From Agromyces archimandritae (GTDB taxonomy: Bacteria > Actinomycetota > Actinomycetes > Actinomycetales > Microbacteriaceae), in assembly GCF_018024495.1 (NCBI RefSeq), contig NZ_CP071696.1:1240001-1304000 (forward strand): a DNA stretch of 64,000 bases, read 5' to 3'. Shown here in pieces: positions 52,924 to 61,271 of the stretch. Position 1 is the first letter of the stretch. Each line of letters starts with the position of its first letter. Made by a program: the position numbers and the translations under genes. The notes under the pieces were generated by a model. The model did no database searches. It worked only from the letters and a program-made list of their open reading frames with translations, and was not told the origin of the DNA.

Positions 52924-53736
52924 TCAGAAGTACTGCATGCCGGCGTCGACGCTCAGGTGCTCGGCGGTGATGAACTTCGCCGCGTCGGAGGCGAGGAAGG
53001 CGACGGCATCGGCGATGTCCTCGGCGTCCATCGCCCACTTCGGCAGGAACGGGGTGCCCATCTGGTTCAGCGGCGGGTTCGTCGCGCCGGCCTCGGCGAG
53101 GGCGGCTTGCATGCCGCCCGAGCCCATGGGCGTCATGACGGCGCCGGGGTGGACGCTGTTCACGCGGATGCTGTGCTTGCCGAGCTCGGCGGCGAAGGCA
53201 CGGGTCATGCCGGTGATCGCGTGCTTGGATGCGGTGTAGTGCACCATGAACGGCTGCACCTTCTTGCCCGCGTACGAGCTCGTGAGGATGATCGAGCCGC
53301 CGCCGCGTTCGACGAGGTACGGGGCGCCGGCCATGACCGTGTTCCAGACGCCGGTGACGTTGATGTCCATGGTCGTCGTGAAGATCTCGGGGGTCGTCGC
53401 GTCCCAGGTCGCGGGGATGCAGATACCGGCGTTGGCGACGACGATGTCGAGGCCGCCGAACTCGGCGATGCCCTCGTCGACGATCGCGCGCATGCCGTCG
53501 AGGTCGCGCACGTCGCCCTGGCGGGCGATGATGCGGCGATCCAGGGCTTCGACCTGGCGCTGCGTCTCGTTCAGGTCGTCGATCGTCGGCGAGTCGTAGG
53601 GCACGAGCGGCAGGGGGCCGGCGATATCGAGGGCGATGATGTCGGCGCCTTCGCTCGCGAGCTTGACCGCGTGCGCGCGGCCCTGGCCTCGGGCCGCGCC
53701 CGTGATGAAGGCGACTCGGCCGTCGAGTGTTCCCAT
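52924..53736 (-). CDS. Mycofactocin-coupled SDR dehydrogenase (SDR5)
   Basis: 270 residues. ITGAARGQGRAHAVKLASEG is the cofactor-binding turn; the catalytic Ser and Tyr-x-x-x-Lys are in IILTSSYAGKKVQPFMVHYT and YTASKHA. The stretch LNETQRQVEALDRRIIARQG is the insertion that marks mycofactocin-associated SDRs (TIGR03971), in which bound NAD is not exchanged and mycofactocin is thought to carry the electrons away. First gene of the SDR5-mftDEF unit, 72 bp downstream of a candidate MftR operator. Alcohol substrate unknown. Confidence 0.9.
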   Translation of the reverse strand: MGTLDGRVAFITGAARGQGRAHAVKLASEGADIIALDIAGPLPLVPYDSPTIDDLNETQRQVEALDRRIIARQGDVRDLDGMRAIVDEGIAEFGGLDIVVANAGICIPATWDATTPEIFTTTMDINVTGVWNTVMAGAPYLVERGGGSIILTSSYAGKKVQPFMVHYTASKHAITGMTRAFAAELGKHSIRVNSVHPGAVMTPMGSGGMQAALAEAGATNPPLNQMGTPFLPKWAMDAEDIADAVAFLASDAAKFITAEHLSVDAGMQYF

Positions 53737-53807
53737 GGTGTCTTCTTTCTGCTTCGTTGCAGGCGGCGAGCGGTTCGCTCGCGCTCTCGGGTACCGTCAA
53801 TCATAAT

Positions 53808-53820
53808 GGCACCGGGTGCC
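53808..53820 (-). promoter_or_regulatory. Candidate MftR operator in front of SDR5-mftDEF
   Basis: GGCACCGGGTGCC is a perfect palindrome round a central G; in context AATGGCACCGGGTGCCAAAT. The same AATGGCACC-2 nt-GTGCC-n-AAT pattern lies between mftA and mftR at 61272. It is 72 bp upstream of the SDR5 start. Confidence 0.7.
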
Positions 53821-53923
53821 AAATAACAGGGGTCGGGTGGATGCCCGGGGCGCCTTCGTCTTTCCGCAGTGGATGCCCGGGCGCGCCGCCCGCCGCCGCT
53901 CGGCCGCCGCCTCGGCTGCCGCC

Positions 53924-54802
53924 TCAGCCGCCGAAGATCGCGCTCAGCGCCGGTGCCACGTCACGATACCCGCGCACCCGGCGGAACATCCCCCGCCCGG
54001 CCGCGGCGAGTTCGCGCCCGAGCTCCGCATCCTGCTCGCCGCTGGCATCCAGCAGCACGTCCAGCCGAGGCAGGCGAGCCGCGAGCGGCCTCGGATCCGG
54101 CCCCGCATTGTGCACGCAGTCCGACAGGAGCAGCACCCGCGCATCCCGTGCCGGCACCCGCGCGAGCTGCCGCGCGGCCAGCTCCAGGGGGAACGCGACG
54201 TTCGTGAGCCCCTTCGCCGGCATCCTGAGCACCCGGTCGAGCAACGTCATCGGCTCGATGCGCTCGCCGAGGCCGAGCAGCACCGCCGCATCCGACCAGA
54301 ACGCGATGACACCGAGGTCGTCGCGTTCGAGCTCGCCGGCGAGGGCGCCGACGACCGCTCCGGCCGTCTTCACCCGTTCGCCGCGCATCGACCCCGACAC
54401 GTCGACGGCGAGCACCACCGAACGCCGGGTGCGGATGCGGTCGCGCACGACGATGTCCTCATCCTCGGGCACCGGCCGTTCGGCGAGCACCTCGATCGTG
54501 CGATCGAGGTCGATCTCGTCCGACCCGCCGCGGTAGGGCAGGCTGCCGAGTTCGCCGGCGCCCCGCCGGGCGGTCGCATCGCGCTTGGGGCGCGGCACGG
54601 CGAGCCGGGCGGCGATGCGGCGGGCCCGGGCGCGCGCCTCGGCATCCACACCCGAAGCCTCCTCGTCGGGCACGACGAGCTCGCCGGCGTCGTCGGTGAA
54701 CCCCGGCGCCTCGGCCCCCGGCCGCTTCGGCCCGCCCGGCCGGCCCGGCCCGCGCTCGGCACGGAGCACCAGGCCGCCCGCCCCCGAGGAGGCGCTGAAC
54801 AC
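53924..54802 (-). CDS. CoxE-like VWA-domain protein, start uncertain
   Basis: 292 residues from GTG 54802. The C-terminal von Willebrand A domain (about 125-290) has a full MIDAS metal site: DVSGSM (Asp134, Ser136, Ser138), Thr200 in KGLTNVAFP and Asp228 in LLLSDCVHN. Partners of MoxR ATPases with this domain mature or insert cofactors into metalloenzymes (CoxD/CoxE, MoxR-type systems). Coding-like sequence in the same frame extends 30 codons upstream to the moxR stop (PIRRRSETARRPLGRKPKQL) but has no start codon; ATG 54905 is one frame off. Confidence 0.85.
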   Translation of the reverse strand: MFSASSGAGGLVLRAERGPGRPGGPKRPGAEAPGFTDDAGELVVPDEEASGVDAEARARARRIAARLAVPRPKRDATARRGAGELGSLPYRGGSDEIDLDRTIEVLAERPVPEDEDIVVRDRIRTRRSVVLAVDVSGSMRGERVKTAGAVVGALAGELERDDLGVIAFWSDAAVLLGLGERIEPMTLLDRVLRMPAKGLTNVAFPLELAARQLARVPARDARVLLLSDCVHNAGPDPRPLAARLPRLDVLLDASGEQDAELGRELAAAGRGMFRRVRGYRDVAPALSAIFGG

Positions 54803-54898
54803 CGTCGGCGCCTCGTCGAGCTGCTTCGGCTTCCGACCCAGCGGCCGCCGCGCCGTCTCGGAGCGGCGGCGGATCGGGCTATCGGCCTCGACGGCTCT

Positions 54899-55903
54899 TC
54901 ATCCCGGAGCGGCCTGATGCGGCTCCAGCACGAAGCGGTCCTCCCAGATCTCGCGCAGCACCTGCTCGGGGCTCGTCTCGGCGGCCTCGTCCAGGTGGAT
55001 GCGCCCCGAGAGGGCGACGATCATCGCGTCGAGCACGAGCGGCGGATACGCCTCCTCGTCCGAGGAGCGGATGCCGCGGAGCCCCGCGAGCTCGCTCGCG
55101 ACCAGCACCAGATCGATCGCACCGCGTACGCTCGAACCCTGCCGCACATCCGGATGCCGCCGCGTCGCCCGCGTGACGGCGACCCCATCGGCGACGAGCT
55201 TCGCCCCGAGCGGCCCCGCCGCCCCCGTGCGGAGCTCGACGATCGCCGCCTCGGCCGCCTCGTCCTGGTAGCCGACGGCGAGCCGGTTCAGCCGGTCGTG
55301 CACGCTCGTCGACAGCCGGGTCGTGCCGATGTTGTCGTACGGGTTCATCGACGCGATCACCCGGAACGTCGGAACGGCACGGATCCGCCCCACCCGCGGA
55401 ATCGCGATCGAACGGTCGGCCATCGCCGTCAGCAGCGTGTTCAGCGTGTCTTCGGGGGCCCGGTTGAACTCCTCGATGTAAAGGAACCCGCCCTGCTGCA
55501 TCGCCTCGACGAGGGGGCCGGCGACGAAGTTGTCGGCGTTGTAGTCCTCGGCGAGCACCCGCGCCGGGTTGTGGTGGCCGACGAGCTTGGCCGGCGTGAG
55601 ATCCGCGTTGCCCTCGACGAACAGCAGCGGGATCCCCCACTCCGCCGTGATCGCCGTCAGCATCGTCGTCTTGCTCGTGCCGGGCGGGCCCTCGAGCACG
55701 ATGTCGCGGCCCGCCGCGACGGCCGCGAGGGTCAGCTCGAGCTCCCGCTCGCGCCCCACGAGGTGGCGGGCGATGCGCTCGTGCTGCTCGACGATCCCGG
55801 GGGCGGCGGCCTGCGCGGCGCCGGCCGCGGGGGCCGCGGGCGCGGAACCGGGAGCCCCGGCATCCGCACCCGCCGCCCGTTCGGCGGTCTGCTCGTTCGT
55901 CAC
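54899..55903 (-). CDS. MoxR-family AAA+ ATPase
   Basis: 334 residues, GTG 55903 overlapping the SDR4 stop (GTGA). Walker A GPPGTSKT (72-79), Walker B FLYIEEFNRA (140-149), sensor 1 VIASMNPYDN (183-192), and lid domain to about 310. The first 36 residues are Ala/Pro/Gly-rich. MoxR ATPases work with VWA proteins as chaperones for enzyme maturation. It is translationally coupled to a mycofactocin-type SDR upstream and to the VWA gene downstream, so it is very probably part of the mycofactocin-dependent system. Confidence 0.9.
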   Translation of the reverse strand: MTNEQTAERAAGADAGAPGSAPAAPAAGAAQAAAPGIVEQHERIARHLVGRERELELTLAAVAAGRDIVLEGPPGTSKTTMLTAITAEWGIPLLFVEGNADLTPAKLVGHHNPARVLAEDYNADNFVAGPLVEAMQQGGFLYIEEFNRAPEDTLNTLLTAMADRSIAIPRVGRIRAVPTFRVIASMNPYDNIGTTRLSTSVHDRLNRLAVGYQDEAAEAAIVELRTGAAGPLGAKLVADGVAVTRATRRHPDVRQGSSVRGAIDLVLVASELAGLRGIRSSDEEAYPPLVLDAMIVALSGRIHLDEAAETSPEQVLREIWEDRFVLEPHQAAPG

Positions 55904-56742
55904 TTGACCGTGTACCCCGCGTCGACCTTGAGCTCGGTGCCGGTCACGTAGCGAGCCTCATCGGAAGCGAGGAACAGCACCGCGTTCGAGATGTCGACCG
56001 GTTCGACCCACGGCGTCGGCAATGCGTTCGTCGACTCGAAGATCGGAGCGGCATCCTCCTTCGTCGGGTGCTCGGCGTCGGGCATGAACAGGCGGAAGGT
56101 CGCTTCGTTGAGGATCATGTTCGTCGCCACCCCCGTCGGGTGCACGGTGTTCACCCGCACCCGGTGCGGCGCCAACTCGAGGGCGAGGGTGCGCATGATG
56201 CCGACGACCGCATGCTTCGACGCCGTATAGGCGGCGACGTTCGGCGTGCCCTTGATCCCGGCGGTCGAACTCGTGAGGATCATCGACCCTCCCGTGCCCT
56301 GAGCGATCAGATGCGGGATCGCGGCCTTCGCCGTATGCCAAACCCCCTTCGCGTTGATGTCGTTCGTGAGATCCCATTCTTCATCCGTGACCTCCTGCGA
56401 CTCGACGCCGAACGTGAAGACGCCTGCGTTCGCCGACACGATATCGACGTGCCCGAGCTCGGCGACGCCCTCGTCGAGCGCCGCCTTCAGCTGCTCGAAG
56501 TCGCGCACATCGGCCTTGCGCGCGACGATACGGCGGTCGAGCGCCTCGACCTGCCGTATGGTCTCCGCGAGGTCTTCCTCGCTCGCTCCGGGGTAGTACC
56601 GCTCCATGCCGGGCAACGATTCGGCGACATCCACCGCGATGATGTCGGCTCCCTCCTGCGCCAGACGGAGCGCGTGGCTGCGCCCCTGCCCCCGGGCAGC
56701 GCCCGTGATGAATGCGACTTTCCCTGCGACTCGTCCGGTCAT
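55900..56742 (-). CDS. Mycofactocin-coupled SDR dehydrogenase (SDR4)
   Basis: 280 residues, start ATG 56742 behind GAGGGAG. ITGAARGQGRSHALRLAQEG, VSANAGVFTFG, LTSSTAGIKGTPNVAAYTAS-KHA (Ser and Tyr-x-x-x-Lys present) and the family insertion DLAETIRQVEALDRRIVARK. Unlike SDR2, SDR3 and SDR5 it shares with SDR1 the C-terminal ALPTPWVEPVDISNAVLFLA and ends in a Lys, so SDR1 and SDR4 look like one pair. Substrate unknown. Confidence 0.9.
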   Translation of the reverse strand: MTGRVAGKVAFITGAARGQGRSHALRLAQEGADIIAVDVAESLPGMERYYPGASEEDLAETIRQVEALDRRIVARKADVRDFEQLKAALDEGVAELGHVDIVSANAGVFTFGVESQEVTDEEWDLTNDINAKGVWHTAKAAIPHLIAQGTGGSMILTSSTAGIKGTPNVAAYTASKHAVVGIMRTLALELAPHRVRVNTVHPTGVATNMILNEATFRLFMPDAEHPTKEDAAPIFESTNALPTPWVEPVDISNAVLFLASDEARYVTGTELKVDAGYTVK

Positions 56743-56781
56743 GATTGCTCCCTCGTCTTTCATCTCGTGTGCTCGATCGGT

Positions 56782-57606
56782 TCAGTACTGCGTCATGCCG
56801 CCGTCGACGGCGAGCGCATGCCCGGTGACCCACGTCGACTCGTCGGATGCGAGGAAGAGCACGGCGTTGGAGATCTCCCGCGGGGGCATCGAACCGGGGA
56901 TCCACTGGCTCAGCATCCCGAACAGGTTCGGGTTCTCCTTCTGGCCCTGGGTGAACCCGCTGTCGGGAACGTTCAGGATCCCCTGCGCCATGGGCGTGTC
57001 GACGCCGCCCGGGTGCACGCTGTTGACCCGGATGTTGTCTTTTGCGAGCTCCATCGCGAACGACTTCGCCATGCCGGTCACGCCGTACTTGGCCATGTTG
57101 TAGGCCATGTTGAAGGGGCCGGCCTTCAGTCCGTTCGCCGAGCTCGTGAGGACGATGGACCCGCCGCGGCCGCCGGCGAGGATGTGCGGCAGCGACGCCA
57201 TCACCGAGTTCCAGACGCCGATCAGGTTGATGTCGATGGTCGTGCGCACGATCTCGGGGGTCATCGTCTGCCACGGGCCGACGATGTCGATGCCCGCGTT
57301 GCCGGCGACGATGTCGAGGCGGCCGAGCTCGGCGACGCCCTTGGCGACGACCTCCTCGAGGCGCGCGAGATCGCGCACGTCCGCGGTCTCGGCGATGATC
57401 CGGCGATCCAGCGCCTCGACCTGCCGCACCGTCTCCTGCAGATCCGCGGCCGTCGCCGTCGCATACGGCACCCCTTCGACCTGCTCCTCGATGTCGATCG
57501 CGATGATGTCGGCACCCTCTTCGGCGAGGCGCAGCGCGTGCGCCCGCCCCTGCCCGCGCGCCGCACCCGTGATGAAGGCGACCTTGCCTGCGACCCGTCC
57601 GGTCAT
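56782..57606 (-). CDS. Mycofactocin-coupled SDR dehydrogenase (SDR3)
   Basis: 274 residues, ATG 57606 after AAAGGAGCGG. ITGAARGQGRAHALRLAEEG, AGNAGIDIVG, LTSSANGLKAGPFNMAYNMA-KYG with Tyr-x-x-x-Lys, and the insertion DLQETVRQVEALDRRIIAET. It has a longer substrate loop (GILNVPDSGFTQGQKENPNL). Preceded by a hairpin in the 69-bp gap after SDR2, so its expression may differ from the genes upstream. Confidence 0.9.
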   Translation of the reverse strand: MTGRVAGKVAFITGAARGQGRAHALRLAEEGADIIAIDIEEQVEGVPYATATAADLQETVRQVEALDRRIIAETADVRDLARLEEVVAKGVAELGRLDIVAGNAGIDIVGPWQTMTPEIVRTTIDINLIGVWNSVMASLPHILAGGRGGSIVLTSSANGLKAGPFNMAYNMAKYGVTGMAKSFAMELAKDNIRVNSVHPGGVDTPMAQGILNVPDSGFTQGQKENPNLFGMLSQWIPGSMPPREISNAVLFLASDESTWVTGHALAVDGGMTQY

Positions 57607-57634
57607 GTTCCGCTCCTTTGCGTTTCGATCGGCG

Positions 57635-57665
57635 GGGTGGATGCCGGGGCTCCCGGCATCCACCC
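57635..57665 (-). terminator. Hairpin inside the mft operon, after SDR2
   Basis: Perfect 14-bp stem GGGTGGATGCCGGG / CCCGGCATCCACCC with a 3-nt loop, 10 bp past the SDR2 stop. It could be a partial terminator or an mRNA-stabilising stem. Confidence 0.5.
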
Positions 57666-57675
57666 GCGCCGCGGT

Positions 57676-58485
57676 TCAGTACTGCGTGTTGCCCGCGTCG
57701 ACGGTCATCTCGAGGCTCGTCACGTAGCGCGACTCGTCCGAGGCGAGGAACAGCACCGCGTTCGACTGGTCGCGCGGTTCCGAGATCTCGACGGGCAGCA
57801 GGTTCGTCATCATGGCGCCCACCCGCGGGTGGCGTTCGAGGAAGCCCATGTAGCCGTCGCCGCCCTCCACGCCCATGGGCGTGTTCACGCCCGTCGGGTG
57901 GATGGTGTTCACGCGGATGCTGTGCTCGGCGAGCTCGGTCGCGAACGCCCGCATGAGCCCGACGACGCCGTGTTTGGCGGCGACGTACGGGTGCAGGAAC
58001 GGCAGCCCCTTGATACCGGCCGCCGAGCTCGTGAGGATCATCGACCCTCCGCCGCGCTCGACGAGGTGCGGGGCCGAGACCATGATCGTGTTCCACACGC
58101 CCGTGAGGTTCGTGCCGATCGTCTGATCCCACATCTCCTGCGTGGTGTCCTGCCACTCGGCCATGATCATGATGCCCGCGTTCGCGACGACGATGTCGAG
58201 CCCGCCGAGTTCGGCCAGCCCCTCCTCGAGCGCCGCCTGCAGCGCGATCCGGTCGCGCACGTCGGCCTTGCGGGCGACGATGCGGCGATCGAGCGCCTCG
58301 ACCTGGCGGACCGTCTCGGCGAGGTCCGCCTCCGTCGCGGAGGGATAGGTGACGTTCGGGATCTCGTCGCAGAGATCCACGGCGATGATGTCGGCGCCCT
58401 CTTCGGCGAGACGGATCGCATGGCTGCGACCCTGCCCGCGCGCGGCGCCCGTGATGAAGGCGACCTTGCCTTCGACTCTGCCCAT
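57676..58485 (-). CDS. Mycofactocin-coupled SDR dehydrogenase (SDR2)
   Basis: 269 residues. ITGAARGQGRSHAIRLAEEG, VVANAGIMIMAEW, LTSSAAGIKGLPFLHPYVAA-KHG (catalytic Ser, Tyr, Lys) and insertion DLAETVRQVEALDRRIVARK. The substrate region (GVEGGDGYMGFLERHPRVGA) is like that of carveol-dehydrogenase-type mycofactocin SDRs. 18 bp after SDR1. Alcohol substrate not known. Confidence 0.9.
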   Translation of the reverse strand: MGRVEGKVAFITGAARGQGRSHAIRLAEEGADIIAVDLCDEIPNVTYPSATEADLAETVRQVEALDRRIVARKADVRDRIALQAALEEGLAELGGLDIVVANAGIMIMAEWQDTTQEMWDQTIGTNLTGVWNTIMVSAPHLVERGGGSMILTSSAAGIKGLPFLHPYVAAKHGVVGLMRAFATELAEHSIRVNTIHPTGVNTPMGVEGGDGYMGFLERHPRVGAMMTNLLPVEISEPRDQSNAVLFLASDESRYVTSLEMTVDAGNTQY

Positions 58486-58503
58486 GTCCAGTCCTTCGTC
58501 CGG

Positions 58504-59337
58504 CTACTTGATCGCGGCGCCGGCATCCACCGGCAGGGCCACGCCCGTGATGTACCGCGCCTCGTCGGAGGCGAGGAACACGAGCGCGTTCGAGATGTCG
58601 ACGGCCTCGACCCACGGGATGGGCAGGGCGTTCATCGTCGTCGCCGCCTGCTTGAAGTCATCGACCGTCGGGTTCTCGACATCGGGCCGGAACAGTTTGA
58701 ACGTGCCCTCGTTGTTCACCATCGGCGTGTTCACCGTCGTCGGGCAGATCGCGTTCACGCGGATCATGTCGGGTGCGAGCTCGAGGGCGAGCGTGCGCAT
58801 GAGGCCGATCACACCGTGCTTCGCCGAGACGTAGTGCGAGATGTTCTCGTACGGAAACAGGCCCGCGTCGGAGCTCGTGAGGATCACCGCGCCGCCGTTG
58901 CCGCCCGCCTTCAGGTGCGGGATGGCGGCCTTGGCCGTACGCCACACGCCCGTGAGGTTGATGTTCACCATGTTCATGAACTCGTCGTCGGGGATGTCTT
59001 CGGAACGGTTGAACGCGCCGCCGATGCCCGCGTTGGCCGACACGACGTCGAGCCGGCCGAGCTCGGCGACCCCGCGATCCACGAGCGCCGTGACCTGCGC
59101 GGCGTCGCGCACATCCGCCTTCTCGGCCACGATCCGGCGGTCGAGCGCTTCGACGAGCCGGACGGTCTCGGCGAGGTCCGCCTCGGTCGCCGGCGGATAG
59201 CTGTTCTCGGGGATCGCCTCGCAGATGTCGAACGCGATGATGTCCGCGCCCTCCTCCGCGAGCCGCAGGGCGTGCGAACGCCCCTGACCGCGCGCCGCGC
59301 CCGAGACGAGCGCGACCTTGCCTTCCAGACGCCCCAT
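58504..59337 (-). CDS. Mycofactocin-coupled SDR dehydrogenase (SDR1)
   Basis: 277 residues, ATG 59337 with GAAGGAGAGG upstream. VSGAARGQGRSHALRLAEEG (VSG in place of ITG), SANAGIGGAFN, LTSSDAGLFPYENISHYVSA-KHG and the insertion DLAETVRLVEALDRRIVAEK. C-terminal block ALPIPWVEAVDISNALVFLA matches SDR4. It follows mftC after 107 bp, the largest gap in this part of the operon; no promoter is obvious there. Confidence 0.9.
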   Translation of the reverse strand: MGRLEGKVALVSGAARGQGRSHALRLAEEGADIIAFDICEAIPENSYPPATEADLAETVRLVEALDRRIVAEKADVRDAAQVTALVDRGVAELGRLDVVSANAGIGGAFNRSEDIPDDEFMNMVNINLTGVWRTAKAAIPHLKAGGNGGAVILTSSDAGLFPYENISHYVSAKHGVIGLMRTLALELAPDMIRVNAICPTTVNTPMVNNEGTFKLFRPDVENPTVDDFKQAATTMNALPIPWVEAVDISNALVFLASDEARYITGVALPVDAGAAIK

Positions 59338-59444
59338 TGCGTCCTCTCCTTCTCTTCGGATACCCGCGGGGTACACCGCAGGAGCGGCGGGCGGCTCGCG
59401 CCCGTCGCCGTCGAGCGGATGCCGCACGCGGCGGCATCGGGTGT

Positions 59445-60818
59445 TCAGTCCGGCTTCGGCCGGAAGTCTGCGAGCGGGTCGTCGCCGAGGTCGTTCATCG
59501 GCATCCCGCCCGTGCGATTCAGGAGGTTCGGCTTGATGTCGAGGGCCGCGCGCATGTCGACGCCCTGCTTCGTCTTCGTCGTCTGCTGCGCGTACGCATC
59601 GCGTGCCGAGAGCCCCGGCAGCATCTTCGCGCCGGGCTTACGGGTGAGGGTCAGCGACACCTTGCCGGACTTCGAGTACGGCGCGGTGCGGTGCGAGTGG
59701 TCGACGGAGGACTTCGGCAGCGCCTCGGCGTCGCGCTCGGCGAGCAGCTGTTCGCCGTAGCCCTGCACGCACTCGGGGTCGGGGCCGTCGAGGGGCAGGC
59801 CGGTGAAGAACTTCGCGGCCATGCACCCGCCCTTGCAGGTGTCGAAGAACTGGCACGAGGTGCACGCGCCGCCGGACTGCGGCTCCCGCAGCTTCCGGAA
59901 CAGCTCCGACTCCTGCCAGACGCCCTTGAAGCCGCTCTCGTCGCGCACGCTGCCGGCGAGGAACTCGTCGTGGATCGCGAAGGGGCACGCATACACGTCG
60001 CCGATGGGGTCGACGAGGCAGACGACGCGGCCGGCGCCGCACAGGTTCAGGCCGGGAAGCGTCTCGCCGTAGGCGGAGAGGTGGAAGAACGAGTCGCCCG
60101 TGAGCACGTTGTCGCCGTGGGCGACGAGCCAGTCGTAGAGCTCCTTCTGCTGCGCCTGGGTGGGGTGCAGTTCATCCCACACGTCGGCACCGCGGCCGCT
60201 CGGGCGCAGGCGCGTGAGCCGCAGCTGCGCGCCGTACTCGTCGGCGATGGCCTTGAAGTCGTCGAGCTGGCCGATGTTCTGGCTCGTGCAGACGACGGAG
60301 AGCTTGAACTCGCCGAAGTCCGCATCCTTCAGGTTCTGCATCGCCCGGATCGCGGTGTCGTAGGAGCCGGGGCCGCGCACGTAATCGTTGACCTCGGGCG
60401 TGGCGCCGTCGAGGGAGATCTGGATGTCGAGGTAGTCGTTCTCGGCGAGCCGGGCGGCGACCTCGGGGGTGATCTTCACCCCGTTCGTCGAGAACTTCAC
60501 ACCCACATGGTGGGCGGTGGCGTAGTCGATGAGCTCGAAGAAGTCGGGCCTGACGGTCGGCTCGCCGCCGCCGATGTTCACGTAGAAGATCTGCATCCGC
60601 TCGAACTCGTCGATGAGCGCCTTGCACTCCTCGGTGCTGAGCTCGCGCGGGTCGCGGCGCCCCGAGGACGACAGGCAGTGCGCGCAGCTCAGGTTGCACG
60701 CGTAGGTGAGCTCCCAGGTGAGGCAGATGGGGGCGTCGAGTCCGTGCTCGAAGTGGTCGACGAGGCGGGTCGGCGCGGGCGGGGCTGCGGGGCGGGTGGA
60801 CGGTTCGACGAGGGTCAT
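59445..60818 (-). CDS. mftC: Mycofactocin radical SAM maturase MftC
   Basis: 457 residues. Radical SAM cluster motif CNLSCAHC (Cys41, Cys45, Cys48), GGGEPTVRPDFF, STNGVKITPE; the SPASM region has cysteines in LCGAGRVVCLVDPIGDVYAC and CTSCQFFDTCKGGC for two more 4Fe-4S clusters. MftC decarboxylates the C-terminal Tyr of MftA and then joins it to the Val. About 85 residues after the last cysteine block (from SSVDHSHRTAPYSKSG) form a long, charged C-terminal extension. ATG 60818 overlaps the mftB stop. Confidence 0.95.
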   Translation of the reverse strand: MTLVEPSTRPAAPPAPTRLVDHFEHGLDAPICLTWELTYACNLSCAHCLSSSGRRDPRELSTEECKALIDEFERMQIFYVNIGGGEPTVRPDFFELIDYATAHHVGVKFSTNGVKITPEVAARLAENDYLDIQISLDGATPEVNDYVRGPGSYDTAIRAMQNLKDADFGEFKLSVVCTSQNIGQLDDFKAIADEYGAQLRLTRLRPSGRGADVWDELHPTQAQQKELYDWLVAHGDNVLTGDSFFHLSAYGETLPGLNLCGAGRVVCLVDPIGDVYACPFAIHDEFLAGSVRDESGFKGVWQESELFRKLREPQSGGACTSCQFFDTCKGGCMAAKFFTGLPLDGPDPECVQGYGEQLLAERDAEALPKSSVDHSHRTAPYSKSGKVSLTLTRKPGAKMLPGLSARDAYAQQTTKTKQGVDMRAALDIKPNLLNRTGGMPMNDLGDDPLADFRPKPD

Positions 60819-61090
60819 GCGGCACGCTCCTGGATCATGTGCGACTCGGCGAGGGTGCCGAGGGCGCGCAGGTAGGTCGCCCGGTGTTCCGCGGCGACGC
60901 CGGCGCGGTCGCACGCTTCGCGTGCGGTCGCGGCTTCCGACAGCCCCTCGACGATGTCGAGCAGCACGCGGTCTTTCAGGAACGACAGCTTTCGGGTTCC
61001 GAAGTGGTACAGCAGCGCCCCGAAGGGCTCGGGGCGAACCGAGACCTGCGGGTGCAACTGCCAGGCCGCCTCGGGGTCGAGGCTCGGCAT
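60815..61090 (-). CDS. mftB: Mycofactocin peptide chaperone MftB
   Basis: 91 residues with a PqqD-like RiPP recognition fold: WQLHPQVSVRPEPFGALLYH, TRKLSFLKDRVLLDIVEGLS, YLRALGTLAESHMIQ. MftB binds the MftA leader and presents it to MftC. 7 bp after mftA; ATGA overlap with mftC. Confidence 0.95.
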   Translation of the reverse strand: MPSLDPEAAWQLHPQVSVRPEPFGALLYHFGTRKLSFLKDRVLLDIVEGLSEAATAREACDRAGVAAEHRATYLRALGTLAESHMIQERAA

Positions 61091-61097
61091 CGGCGTC

Positions 61098-61208
61098 TCA
61101 GTAGACGCCGCACATGCCGTCGATGGAGACTTCCTCGACGAGCGAGTCTGCCTCGATCACCGCCTGGTCGTCGGTACGCTGCGGGACGTTCACTTCGTTG
61201 TACGACAT
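61098..61208 (-). CDS. mftA: Mycofactocin precursor peptide MftA
   Basis: 36 residues, too short for ordinary gene finding, with GAGGAG 6 bp upstream of ATG 61208. The leader (SYNEVNVPQRTDDQAVIEAD) is acidic, and the C-terminus IDGMCGVY is the invariant mycofactocin core whose last two residues, Val and Tyr, become the cofactor. It lies directly before mftB and mftC and divergent from mftR. Confidence 0.97.
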   Translation of the reverse strand: MSYNEVNVPQRTDDQAVIEADSLVEEVSIDGMCGVY

Positions 61209-61271
61209 GAGATGCTCCTCATCTGGGTTCACCGCCATTGGCGATCCGGTCCGATTGGGGACGATACTAAT

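Noticed and set aside
54899..55903. MoxR-VWA as a defence module
   Set aside because: The genes overlap and follow mycofactocin SDRs, and no nuclease or other defence partner is present.
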